Source of the DNA: Actinomycetes bacterium
GTDB lineage: Bacteria; Actinomycetota; Acidimicrobiia; Acidimicrobiales; RAAP-2
Direction of reading: 5' to 3'
DNA length: 41,533 nt
NCBI GenBank assembly: GCA_021791845.1
Contig: JAJYVT010000025.1
Coordinates: forward strand, 1 to 41,533
A program made the position numbers and the translations under genes. The notes beneath the pieces are model-generated. The model had not been told where the DNA came from. It ran no database searches and saw nothing but the letters and a program-made list of their open reading frames with translations. Below, piece by piece: positions 6,947 to 14,472 of the stretch (its first letter is position 1; each line of letters starts with the position of its first letter).

Positions 6947-7764
6947 ACCGCCGCCGCCACGACCGGATGCGCCTGGACGAGGCGCCGCCGCCCGATGCGG
7001 CCGCCCGCGCCGCCCGCCGGATCGGGGAGCGGGAGCGGGAGGAGGCGGCGGCGGCGCTGGCCCGCGCCCAGCGCGACGGGCGGTTCGGCGCCTCCGACCT
7101 CTACGAGCGGCGCATGGAGGTGGTGCTCGCGGCACGGACCCAGGCGGACCTGGACCGGATCGTCGGCGACTTGGAGGAGCTGGTCCCGGCCCGGGTGCGC
7201 ACCCGGATGCTGCGGGTCATCGCCCGGGCCCGCGCCGACGGTCGGCTGGACTTCGACGAGTTCTGCGAGCGGACGGACCGCTGTCTGGAGCCGCTGGCGC
7301 GTGCCCACGCCGACGGCTTGGTGGGCGACCTCGGCTTCCGCGTCGTGCGACCCGTGCGCCGCCGGCCGGCCTGGGAGCCGGCGGCCCGCAAGGTGGTGCT
7401 CACCGGGCTCGCCGGCGGGGCGGTCGGCACTGCGCTGGTGGCGGTGCCCACCGCGCTCGATCTCCCGGGAGGGGTGGGCCAGTGGCTCCCGCTCGCCGTC
7501 GGCACCGGCGTGTTCAGCGCGGTCGGGACGGCCATCGCCGCCGTGGCCTGGACCGTCCGGGGGGCCGACGCCCGGGCGGCACTGGTCCGCCAGCGCCCGG
7601 TCCCCGGAGCCGGCCCCGGCACGCGCCGCACCCCCGGAGCCGGCCCCGGCACGCGCCGCACCCCCGGAGCCGGCCCCGGCCCCCTCCCGCACCGCCCGCC
7701 GACCCCCGGCCGGCGCTCCACCCCCGGCCGGCGCTCCACCCCCGGCCGGCCGCGTCGGCCATAG
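6943..7764 (+). CDS. Tandem DUF1707 membrane protein with repeat tail
   Basis: A 273-residue protein. Two DUF1707 (SHOCT-like) modules stand in tandem: about residues 25-80 (GRFGASDLYERRMEVVLAAR, TQADLDRIVGDLEEL) and 85-128 (ARADGRLDFDEFCERTDRCL). Two hydrophobic segments follow (about 145-165 and 178-200), so the N-terminal modules are probably cytoplasmic. The last 60 residues are Gly/Pro/Arg repeats encoded by two tandem DNA arrays. DUF1707 is common in actinobacterial membrane proteins of unknown role. The GTG overlaps the flhB stop, so it should be co-translated with the export genes; a flagellar role is only an inference from that. Confidence 0.75.
   Translation: MNRRRHDRMRLDEAPPPDAAARAARRIGEREREEAAAALARAQRDGRFGASDLYERRMEVVLAARTQADLDRIVGDLEELVPARVRTRMLRVIARARADGRLDFDEFCERTDRCLEPLARAHADGLVGDLGFRVVRPVRRRPAWEPAARKVVLTGLAGGAVGTALVAVPTALDLPGGVGQWLPLAVGTGVFSAVGTAIAAVAWTVRGADARAALVRQRPVPGAGPGTRRTPGAGPGTRRTPGAGPGPLPHRPPTPGRRSTPGRRSTPGRPRRP
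7602..7680 (+). repeat. 30-bp tandem repeat inside DUF1707 gene
   Basis: A 30-bp unit starting CCCCGGAGCCGGCCCCGGCA occurs at 7602-7631 and 7632-7661, with a 19-bp partial copy at 7662-7680. It encodes a 10-residue unit (PGAGPGTRRT) in frame. The copies are identical, which suggests recent expansion and possible length variation between strains. Confidence 0.85.
7702..7750 (+). repeat. 18-bp tandem repeat at end of DUF1707 gene
   Basis: The unit ACCCCCGGCCGGCGCTCC is present at 7702-7719 and 7720-7737, with a partial third copy from 7738. It encodes TPGRRS in frame and is a second, separate array in the same tail. Confidence 0.8.
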
Positions 7765-7834
7765 TCGTATCCGGCCTGCAAATATACGGGAATCACCGCT
7801 CCGGTGACCCTGGGGATGGGAAATCGGGCGCGCC

Positions 7835-7864
7835 TTGACGCTGTGGAGCAGGAAACCGTAAGGT
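7835..7864 (+). promoter_or_regulatory. Predicted sigma-70 promoter
   Basis: TTGACG (7835-7840) and TAAGGT (7859-7864) are separated by 18 bases, close to the consensus housekeeping promoter. Transcription would start near 7871. It could serve the small ORF at 7915 and/or the amidohydrolase operon starting at 8145, which would then have a leader of about 270 bases. Confidence 0.5.
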
Positions 7865-7914
7865 TCACCCCCACCATTGAGTACGAATGGGTCGTTGATT
7901 GGGGGGGCGCAGCC

Positions 7915-8109
7915 ATGAACGCCACGCTGGCGCGAAGCTCGACGCGGCGGACCCGGTCTCGCCGGCCGGCCGGTGCCGGCGACGGTCGTGCGCCGAGGCC
8001 GACGCCTGCGCCGAGGCCGACGCCTGCGCCTGCGCCGACGCCGGGGACGGGCGCGTCCGCCCCTTCCTCCGGTCCCGGCCGGACGACGTGGGCCCGCCTC
8101 CCGGAGTAG
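7915..8109 (+). CDS. Doubtful small Pro/Arg-rich ORF
   Basis: A 64-codon frame opening MNATLARSSTRRTRSRRPAG and continuing with PRPTPAPRPTPAPAPTP-type repeats. A run of seven G at about 7901-7907 lies seven bases before the ATG and could act as a ribosome site, and a plausible promoter stands upstream. No family is recognised. The composition is what any open frame in this DNA might give, so it may be non-coding leader; the frame also stays open upstream to 7804. Confidence 0.2.
   Translation: MNATLARSSTRRTRSRRPAGAGDGRAPRPTPAPRPTPAPAPTPGTGASAPSSGPGRTTWARLPE
7993..8028 (+). repeat. 18-bp direct repeat
   Basis: CCGAGGCCGACGCCTGCG is repeated exactly at 7993-8010 and 8011-8028, followed by a degenerate partial copy. 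It lies inside the doubtful small ORF. Confidence 0.75.
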
Positions 8110-8116
8110 CGGTGCG

Positions 8117-8155
8117 GGATGACTGTGCAGGATGACTGTGCGGGATGACTGACGG
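8117..8155 (+). repeat. 13-bp repeat with three ATG codons in three frames
   Basis: The unit GGATGACTGTGC plus one base occurs at 8117-8129 and 8130-8142 and begins again at 8143. Each copy holds ATGACTG, and because the period is 13 the ATGs at 8119, 8132 and 8145 lie in three different frames. The third is the amidohydrolase start. The first opens a nine-codon frame (MTVQDDCAG) whose TGA at 8146-8148 overlaps that start (ATGA). The second opens a six-codon frame (MTVRDD) ending at 8152. Confidence 0.6.
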
Positions 8156-9815
8156 CGCCGAGCTCGTCCTCTTCGGCGGGACCGTCTGGACCGGCGTCGA
8201 CGGGGACGCCGCCGAGGCGGTGGCGGTCCGTGAGGGGCGGATCGTTGCGGTGGGGACCGACCGCGAGGTGCGGGAGGCCGTCGGGCCCGCGGCCCAGTCG
8301 GTGAACCTCCGCGGGCGTGCCGTCCTCCCGGGGTTCCAGGACGCGCACTGCCATCCGGTGAGCGGCGGCCTCTACGGGCGAACCTGCGACCTCGGCGACG
8401 CCCGGACGGTCGAGGCGTGCCAGGCGGCGGTGGCGGACTTCCTCGAGCGGAACCCGGACGCGCCGTGGGTCACCGGCGGCGGATGGTCGATGGAGACCTT
8501 CCCCGGAGGGACGCCCGCCGCGCCCCAGCTCGACGGCGTGACCGCCGGCCGGCCCGCCTTCCTCGTCAACCGGGACGGCCACGGCGCGTGGGTCAACTCC
8601 CGCGCCCTCGAGCTGGCGGGGATCGACGCGTCGACCCCCGATCCCCCGCACGGGCGCATCGAGCGCGACGAGGCGGGGAGGCCCCAGGGCACGCTGCACG
8701 AGGGCGCCATGGACCTCGTCTCCCGTCTCCTCCCCCCCACCTCGCCCGAGGACCTCGCCGCCGCCCTGCTCGACGCCCAGACCCACCTGCTCCGGCTGGG
8801 GGTGACCGGGTGGCAGGACGCGGCGGTCGACGCCGAGACCGAAGCGGCGTACGTCCTCGTCGCCCGGCGGGGAGCGCTGTGCGCACGGACCCGGCTCGCC
8901 CTGTGGTGGGACCGCGAGCGGGGGCTCGACCAGGTGCCCGAGCTGCTGGAGCGCAGAGCGCGGCTGGCATCCCTGGGGCTCGACGCCGGGAGCGTCAAGA
9001 TGATGCTCGACGGCGTGGTCGAGAACCACACCGCCGCCATGCTCGAGCCCTACTGCACGCCGCCCGGCGCGGCGCACGGTGGGTGCCGGCACGAGCTTGG
9101 CAGCGGCCGCCTCTTCGTGGAGCCGGAGGTGGCGACCGAGGCGGCGGCCACGCTGGCGGCGGAAGGCTTCCAGCTCCATTTCCACGCCATCGGCGACCGC
9201 GCCGTCCGGTTGGCGCTCGACGCGGCGGAGGCCGCCGGCGAGGGGGCCGGCGGGGCGGCCGACCTGCGTCACCACGTGGCCCACATCCAGGTGGTCCACC
9301 CCGACGACGTCCCCCGGTTCCGCCGCCTCGGGGTGGTGGCCAACGCCCAGCCCTTCTGGGCGTGCGCCGAGCCCCAGATGACAGAGCTCACGCTGCCCTT
9401 CCTCGGGCCGGACCGCTCGGCCTGGCAGTACCCGTTCGCCAGCCTGTCCGGGACCGGGGCACGGCTGGCCGGCGGCTCCGACTGGCCGGTGTCCACGGCC
9501 GACCCGTTGGAGGAGATCGCCGTGGCCGTGGAGCGGGTGCTGCCGGCGTCGGCACGGGACGGCGCCCCGGCCGCGCCGCCGTTCCTGCCCGGGGAGCGTC
9601 TGGCGCTGGCCGGCGCGCTCCAGGCCTTCACGGCGGGGTCCGCCTACGTCAACCACCTCGACGATGAGGCGGGCACCATCGAGCCGGGCAAGCTGGCCGA
9701 TCTGGTGGTGCTGGCGGCGGACCCGTTCGGGTTGCCCGCCGACCAGTTGCCCGAGGCCCGCGTTTGCTGCACCATCGTGGGCGGCGAGGTGGCGTTCGAG
9801 TCGGGGGAGGTGTAA
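8145..9815 (+). CDS. Amidohydrolase, YtcJ/AepA-like
   Basis: A 556-residue metal-dependent hydrolase of the amidohydrolase family 3 type. The N-terminal beta strand (LVLFGGTVWTGVDGDAAEAV) leads to the metal-binding PGFQDAHCHP motif at about residue 67. Further conserved pieces are TGGGWSMETF, VNRDGHGAWVNSRALELAGI, SVKMMLDGVVENHTAAM, LHFHAIGDRAV and LAGGSDWPVSTADPLEEI. The C-terminal AGTIEPGKLADLVVLAADPF returns to the small beta domain. Family members hydrolyse C-N bonds in varied substrates; the substrate here is not evident. The ATG at 8145 has no good ribosome site and lies at the end of a repeat carrying short upstream frames. The stop is two bases from the next permease start, so it is probably one operon with it. 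Confidence 0.88.
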   Translation: MTDGAELVLFGGTVWTGVDGDAAEAVAVREGRIVAVGTDREVREAVGPAAQSVNLRGRAVLPGFQDAHCHPVSGGLYGRTCDLGDARTVEACQAAVADFLERNPDAPWVTGGGWSMETFPGGTPAAPQLDGVTAGRPAFLVNRDGHGAWVNSRALELAGIDASTPDPPHGRIERDEAGRPQGTLHEGAMDLVSRLLPPTSPEDLAAALLDAQTHLLRLGVTGWQDAAVDAETEAAYVLVARRGALCARTRLALWWDRERGLDQVPELLERRARLASLGLDAGSVKMMLDGVVENHTAAMLEPYCTPPGAAHGGCRHELGSGRLFVEPEVATEAAATLAAEGFQLHFHAIGDRAVRLALDAAEAAGEGAGGAADLRHHVAHIQVVHPDDVPRFRRLGVVANAQPFWACAEPQMTELTLPFLGPDRSAWQYPFASLSGTGARLAGGSDWPVSTADPLEEIAVAVERVLPASARDGAPAAPPFLPGERLALAGALQAFTAGSAYVNHLDDEAGTIEPGKLADLVVLAADPFGLPADQLPEARVCCTIVGGEVAFESGEV

Positions 9816-9817
9816 CG

Positions 9818-10759
9818 GTGGTCCACTACATCCTCAAGCGCTTCCTCCAGGCGATCATCGTGCTCGTCCTGGTGAGCTTCGTGGTGTTCGGTCTCCTCCA
9901 CGTCCTCCCGGGCGGCCTGGTGCGGGCCCAGCTCGGCCCGAAGGCCTCGCCCACGGCGGTGGCCCACCTCACCAAGCTGGAGGGGCTCACAAAGCCGTTC
10001 CCCGTGCAGTACGGCATCTGGTTGAGCCACGCCCTGCGCGGCACACTCGGGTTCTCCTACAAGCAGAACACGCCCGTCTCGACCCTGATCGGCGAGTACC
10101 TGCCGCGGACACTGCTGCTGTTCGGGGTCGCGCTCGTCCTCACGATCGTCGTCGCCGTGCCGCTCGGCCTCTTCCAGGGCGCCCGGCGCAACCGGCCCTC
10201 GGACTACGTCGTCTCGGGCGGGCTGCTCACCCTCTACTCGATGCCGGTCTTCCTCGTCGGCACGATCCTCATCCTCCTCTTGAACATCCAGTTCCACCTG
10301 CTTCCCTCGGAGGCCCAGAACTTCGGCCAGAGCTTCGGGACCGACGTGAAGGTGCTCGTGCTCCCGGTGCTCAGCCTCACCATCGGCAGCATCGCCTACT
10401 ACAGCCGCTTCGTGCGCAGCTCGGTCATCGACAGCCTCTTGGAGGACTACGTGCGCACGGCGCGGGCCAAGGGGGCCGGGGGTCAGCGGATCCTCTTCCG
10501 CCACGTCCTGCGGAACTCCCTGCTGCCACTGGTGTCGGTCATCGGGATCAGCATCCCGACAATCGTGAGCGGGACCCTGCTGATCGAGTTCCTGTTCGAC
10601 TACCCGGGCATGGGCCTGCTCTACTGGAACTCCCAGCAGCAGAGGACATACCCCGTCATGCTGGGCATCGTGCTCCTGCTCGGCGCGCTGGTGATCGTGG
10701 GCAACCTGCTCGCCGACCTCGCCTACGGCGTCCTGGACCCCAGGGTTCGCTATGACTGA
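9818..10759 (+). CDS. ABC transporter permease, DppB/OppB family
   Basis: A 313-residue inner-membrane subunit of a peptide/nickel-type ABC importer. It starts VVHYILKRFLQAIIVLVLVS, typical for DppB. Later come the GKL-like N-terminal loop sequence, about six membrane helices, and the EAA-type loop DYVRTARAKGAGGQRILFRH that contacts the ATPase, then FDYPGMGLLYWNS. GTG 9818 was chosen because GGGGGAGG precedes it at the right distance and the family N-terminus begins there. It follows the amidohydrolase by two bases and overlaps the next permease by eight bases. No ATPase or binding protein for this system is in the window. Confidence 0.9.
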   Translation: MVHYILKRFLQAIIVLVLVSFVVFGLLHVLPGGLVRAQLGPKASPTAVAHLTKLEGLTKPFPVQYGIWLSHALRGTLGFSYKQNTPVSTLIGEYLPRTLLLFGVALVLTIVVAVPLGLFQGARRNRPSDYVVSGGLLTLYSMPVFLVGTILILLLNIQFHLLPSEAQNFGQSFGTDVKVLVLPVLSLTIGSIAYYSRFVRSSVIDSLLEDYVRTARAKGAGGQRILFRHVLRNSLLPLVSVIGISIPTIVSGTLLIEFLFDYPGMGLLYWNSQQQRTYPVMLGIVLLLGALVIVGNLLADLAYGVLDPRVRYD

Positions 10760-11717
10760 CGCCACCGCCAACGTCCCGGCGGACGCCACGACGGACGCCA
10801 CGCTCGCCCCACCTCCGCCCAGCCTGCCCCCCGATCCGCTGGTCTCGCCCGCGTCCCCCCAACGCAGCTCGATGTGGCGGGAGAACCTCCGGATCTTTGT
10901 GGCCAACCGCTTCGCCCTGGTCGGGGCGGTCTTCCTGGTGCTGATGGTGCTGTTCTGCTTTGTCGGCCCGATGATCTACAAGACGAACCAGTCGGCGACC
11001 ACACTCCTCAACGCCAACCTCGCCCCCTCGGCGCAGTACCCGCTGGGGACGGACCCCGAGGGTCTGGACATCCTGGGGCGCCTCATGCTCGGCGGCCAGA
11101 GCACGATCGAGCTGGGCCTGGCGGTGGCCGTCCTCTCCACCGGGTTCGGCGCCCTGTGGGGCGCGCTGGCCGGCTACGTCGGCGGCGTCGTCGACTCGTT
11201 CCTCATGCGCATCGTCGACATGATGCTGTCGATCCCGTTCCTCTTCTTCGTGGTGTTGCTGGCCACGCTGCTCACGCCCACCCTCCCGCTCATCATCGCC
11301 TCGATCGCCATCGTGAGCTGGCCGTCGACCGCACGCATCGTGCGCGGCGACACGCTCTCGCTGCGCACCCGCGACTACGTGACGGCCGCCCGCGGGGTGG
11401 GGAGCCGGCACTTCCCGCTCATCCGGCGCCACATCGTCCCCAACGCCTTCGGGTCCATCATCGTCATCGGGACCCTGACCGTGGCGACATCCATCCTGCT
11501 CTTCGCCTCCCTGAGCTTCCTCGGCCTGAGTGTGCCCCCACCGGCCACCAACTGGGGGCTGGTGCTCACCCAGGGCATCCACAACCTCTACAACGGCTAC
11601 TGGTGGGAGCTGTGGCCCGCCGCCGCCGCCATCGTGCTCACCGTGATCGCCATCAACGCCCTGGGCGACGGCCTCTACGACGTCGTCGACCAGCGTCACA
11701 AGCGCAAGGGCGGCTGA
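10752..11717 (+). CDS. ABC transporter permease, DppC/OppC family
   Basis: A 321-residue partner permease. After a 35-residue Pro/Ala-rich cytoplasmic tail come SMWRENLRIFVANRFALVGA and HPLGTDPEGLDILGRLMLGG-like sequence (here YPLGTDPEGLDILGRLMLGG), which is characteristic of DppC. The EAA loop is DYVTAARGVGSRHFPLIRRH, and the C-terminus SVPPPATNWGLVLTQGIHNL then INALGDGLYDVVDQR also fits. It overlaps the preceding permease gene and forms the heterodimeric channel with it. The next gene belongs to a different (iron) transporter, so the ATPases and binding protein must be encoded elsewhere. Confidence 0.9.
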   Translation: MTDATANVPADATTDATLAPPPPSLPPDPLVSPASPQRSSMWRENLRIFVANRFALVGAVFLVLMVLFCFVGPMIYKTNQSATTLLNANLAPSAQYPLGTDPEGLDILGRLMLGGQSTIELGLAVAVLSTGFGALWGALAGYVGGVVDSFLMRIVDMMLSIPFLFFVVLLATLLTPTLPLIIASIAIVSWPSTARIVRGDTLSLRTRDYVTAARGVGSRHFPLIRRHIVPNAFGSIIVIGTLTVATSILLFASLSFLGLSVPPPATNWGLVLTQGIHNLYNGYWWELWPAAAAIVLTVIAINALGDGLYDVVDQRHKRKGG

Positions 11718-11757
11718 GCCCCCGGCAGGAGCCCGTCGCCAGGGTTGTGAGGCTGCC

Positions 11758-11788
11758 TTGATTTCATAAGTTAGGCTGCCCTAATAAT
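11758..11788 (+). promoter_or_regulatory. Promoter overlapped by IdeR/DtxR-like iron box
   Basis: TTGATT (11758-11763) and TAATAA/AATAAT (11782-11788) form a promoter with 18-19 bases between them. Bases 11766-11784 (ATAAGTTAGGCTGCCCTAA) match 15 of 19 positions of the IdeR/DtxR consensus TTAGGTTAGGCTAACCTAA as I recall it. The box lies between the promoter elements, so iron-loaded repressor would block polymerase. The predicted start of transcription is at or next to the GTG of the binding-protein gene (11795), which suggests a leaderless mRNA. Confidence 0.65.
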
Positions 11789-11794
11789 GGGAGC

Positions 11795-12853
11795 GTGCAG
11801 AGCCCGCGAGTCCGGCACCTGGCGGCTGCGCTGGCCGTCATGCTGGCGGCGGGCGTGACCGGCGCCGTCCTCGCCGCCTGCGGCTCGTCGGGGCCGGGGC
11901 GCCACGGGCCGGCCATCACGCTCTACAACGGCCAGCACGAGCAGACGACCGACGCCATCGTGGCCGCCTTCGAGAAGAAGACCGGGATCACCGTCGACGT
12001 CCGCAGCGGGACAGAGGACACACTGGCCAACCAGATCGTGACCGAAGGGGCGCGCACGCCGGCCGACGTCGTCCTGACCGAGAACTCGCCGGCGCTCGAG
12101 TACCTCCAGTCCAAGGGGCTCCTGGCCAAGGTCGACCCGGCCACCCTGGCGCGGACGGACCGGCGCTACGACTCGCCCCGGGGCGACTGGGTCGGGGTAT
12201 CGGCCCGGGTGAGCGTCCTCATCTACGACCCGAGCCTCATCGCCCGGTCCGCCCTGCCCACCACGGTGCTCCAGATGGCCGATCCCCGCTACGCGGGCAA
12301 GCTGGCCATCGCGGCGGGGGAGACCGACTTCCAGCCCGTGGTGGAGGCCGTGGCGAGGGCCGACGGCAAGGCGGCGGCCCTTCGGTGGCTGCGGGGCATC
12401 AAGGCGAACGCCGGGCCGCACACATTCTCCTCCGACGAGGCCGTCACGGCCGAGGTCAACCGGGGGGCGGTGGCCTTCGGGATCGTGAACCAGTACTACT
12501 GGTACCGGTTGCGGGCCGAGATCGGCCGGTCCCGCATGCACTCGGCCATCGCCTACTTCGCCCCCCGGGACCCCGGGTACGTGGTGGACGTCTCGGGCGC
12601 CGCCGTGCTGGCCTCGTCGCACCATCGGGCGGCGGCCCAGCGGTTCCTCGCCTTCCTCGTGGGCAAGGACGGCCAGTCGATCATCGCCGACCCCGCGGTG
12701 TCGGCCAGCTTCGAGTACCCCATCGGCTCCGGCGTGACCACCATGGCGCCCGAGCGGCCCTTCGACCAGCTGCAGCCCTACCCGGTCACCGTCGGGCAGC
12801 TCGGCGACGGATCGAACGCGGTGGCCCTGCTCCAAGAGGCGGGGCTCTTGTGA
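11795..12853 (+). CDS. Iron(III) ABC transporter substrate-binding lipoprotein
   Basis: A 352-residue binding protein of the FbpA/FutA type. A lipoprotein signal peptide ends at LAAC, with the lipid-modified Cys at residue 29. The mature part opens ITLYNGQHEQTTDAIVAAFE, contains TEDTLANQIVTEGARTPADV, and has the paired tyrosines that bind Fe(III) in this family (FGIVNQYYWYRLR). It is followed by the AYFAPRDPGYVVDVSGAAVL region. GTG 11795 was chosen because it starts the signal peptide and lies right behind the promoter. It overlaps the permease gene by four bases. Expression is probably derepressed by iron starvation, given the upstream box. Binding of another trivalent or sulfate-like ligand is less likely because of the tyrosines. 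Confidence 0.88.
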   Translation: MQSPRVRHLAAALAVMLAAGVTGAVLAACGSSGPGRHGPAITLYNGQHEQTTDAIVAAFEKKTGITVDVRSGTEDTLANQIVTEGARTPADVVLTENSPALEYLQSKGLLAKVDPATLARTDRRYDSPRGDWVGVSARVSVLIYDPSLIARSALPTTVLQMADPRYAGKLAIAAGETDFQPVVEAVARADGKAAALRWLRGIKANAGPHTFSSDEAVTAEVNRGAVAFGIVNQYYWYRLRAEIGRSRMHSAIAYFAPRDPGYVVDVSGAAVLASSHHRAAAQRFLAFLVGKDGQSIIADPAVSASFEYPIGSGVTTMAPERPFDQLQPYPVTVGQLGDGSNAVALLQEAGLL

Positions 12854-14472
12854 CCGGGCGCGGACCGGCGTCGGCGGCCCCCGCCCTCCCCGGGCGCCGG
12901 GCCCGGCGAGCGGCGAGCGCGCCACGGCGGCTGCGCCCCCGGGCACCGGGCATGACGGCGGTCAGCGTCCTCGTGGTCGCCGTCCTCCTGGCCCCGCTCG
13001 TCTTCCTCCTGCTCGAGTCGAGCGGCGTCGGCGTGTCGGCCGTCGCCCGCCTCGTCTGGCGGCCGTTCACCGCCACGCTCTTGTGGAACACCGTTCGGCT
13101 GGCCGTCGTGGTCACCGCGCTGTGCGCCGTCATCGGCACCCTCGCCGCCTGGTTCGTGGAGCGGACCGACCTCCCCGGCCGCCGGCTGTGGGCGGTGCTC
13201 GTGGTGGTGCCCTTCGCCATCCCCGACTTCGTCGTCAGCTTCGGCTGGGCCTCGCTGTCCACCTGGGTCGAGGGGTTCCGGGGGGCGGTGCTGGTGATGA
13301 CCCTCGGCACCTACCCGCTCGTCTACCTTCCGGTCGCCGCCGCCCTGCGCAGCGCCGACCCGGCAATGGAGGAGGCGTCGCGCAGCCTCGGCGTCGGGCC
13401 GGTGCGCACCTTCCTGCGGGTCACGCTCGGGCAGGTCCGCGGCGCCGTCCTCGGCGGCTGCCTGCTGGTGGTGCTGGTGCTGCTGGCCGAGTACGGCGCC
13501 TTCGAGATCCTCGGCTACCAGACCTTCACCACCGAGATCTTCACCGAGTTCCAGCTCTCCTTCAACGTCCAGACGGCCTGCGCGCTGTCGTTGGTGCTCG
13601 TCGCCCTGAGCGTCGTGGTGCTCGGGGGCGACGCTGCCGCCTCCCGGGCGCGGGGGCGCGTGGCGCGGTCGGGGGCGCTGGCCCAGCGGGTCGCCCGACG
13701 CAACCGGCTCGGCCGCTGGGCGGTGCCGGTGGTGCTGGCGTTCGCCATCCTGGCCGGGCTGGCGCTCGGGGTGCCGGTGGCGGCGAACGTCTACTGGCTG
13801 TTCGAAGGTGGTGCGCCCGCGCTCTCCGGCGTGTCGCTGCTCGACGCCGGATGGCACACCGCCCTCTACGGGGGGGCGGCGGCGCTCGTGGACACGGTCG
13901 CCGCCGTGCCGGTGGCGCTCCTCGCCGTGCGCCACCCCTCCGCCCTGAGCCGGTTGCTCGAGCGCAGCACCTACGTGGTGCTGGCGATGCCCGGCCTCGT
14001 CGTCGCCCTCGCCCTCACGTACGTCACCGAGCACTACGGCGGCGGCTTCGGGTACCAGACGGCGCCCCTGCTCGTGCTGGCCTACGCCATCTTGTTCTTC
14101 CCCCTGGCCCTCACCGGCGTGCGCGCCTCGCTGGCCCACGCCCCGGTGCGCTACGAGGAGATCGCCCGCTCGCTCGGCAAGCGCCGGGGGGCCGTCCTTC
14201 TGCGCGTCACCCTGCCCATGGTCGCCCCGGGCCTGGCGGCCGCCTTCGCCCTCGTCTTCCTCTCGGCGGTGACCGAACTGACGGCCACGCTCGTCCTCGT
14301 CCCGACGGGGGTGCAGACGCTGGCCACCCAGTTCTGGGCCTACCAGCAGAACCTCTCGTACGCCCAGGCGGCCCCGTTCGCCCTGGTGATCATCGCCGTC
14401 GCCTGCGTGCCGAGCTACGTGATCGCCCGGCGCTTCGACCGGCTCCCGTCGCAGACCGAGGCCGCGCCGTGA
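12850..14472 (+). CDS. Iron(III) ABC transporter permease, fused two-domain type
   Basis: A 540-residue FbpB-like permease with about twelve membrane helices in two homologous halves. Each half carries an EAA-type loop: EEASRSLGVGPVRTFLRVTL in the first and EEIARSLGKRRGAVLLRVTL in the second. This duplication is normal for ferric iron importers, where one protein forms the whole channel. The GTG overlaps the stop of the binding-protein gene (GTGA). An internal ATG at 12952 begins nearer the first helix and is the alternative start, but the coupling favours 12850. It overlaps the ATPase gene at its end. Confidence 0.9.
   Translation: MTGRGPASAAPALPGRRARRAASAPRRLRPRAPGMTAVSVLVVAVLLAPLVFLLLESSGVGVSAVARLVWRPFTATLLWNTVRLAVVVTALCAVIGTLAAWFVERTDLPGRRLWAVLVVVPFAIPDFVVSFGWASLSTWVEGFRGAVLVMTLGTYPLVYLPVAAALRSADPAMEEASRSLGVGPVRTFLRVTLGQVRGAVLGGCLLVVLVLLAEYGAFEILGYQTFTTEIFTEFQLSFNVQTACALSLVLVALSVVVLGGDAAASRARGRVARSGALAQRVARRNRLGRWAVPVVLAFAILAGLALGVPVAANVYWLFEGGAPALSGVSLLDAGWHTALYGGAAALVDTVAAVPVALLAVRHPSALSRLLERSTYVVLAMPGLVVALALTYVTEHYGGGFGYQTAPLLVLAYAILFFPLALTGVRASLAHAPVRYEEIARSLGKRRGAVLLRVTLPMVAPGLAAAFALVFLSAVTELTATLVLVPTGVQTLATQFWAYQQNLSYAQAAPFALVIIAVACVPSYVIARRFDRLPSQTEAAP

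Larger units (their letters stand above)
7765..8144. other. Intergenic region between DUF1707 gene and amidohydrolase
   Basis: About 380 bases without a convincing gene. The first 150 are clearly less GC-rich than the surroundings. In order it holds a small hairpin at 7793-7807 (TCACCG, loop CTC, CGGTGA) that could end the flagellar transcript, a good sigma-70-type promoter (7835-7864), a doubtful 64-codon ORF (7915-8109) with an 18-bp repeat, and a 13-bp repeat carrying staggered ATG codons up to the amidohydrolase start. Confidence 0.6.

Noticed and set aside
7602-7750. CRISPR-like repeats
   Set aside because: The units are directly adjacent with no spacers and are in frame within a protein tail, so they are simple tandem repeats.
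7101-9656. An 851-codon open frame on the minus strand
   Set aside because: It is antisense to the DUF1707 and amidohydrolase genes and has shadow composition.
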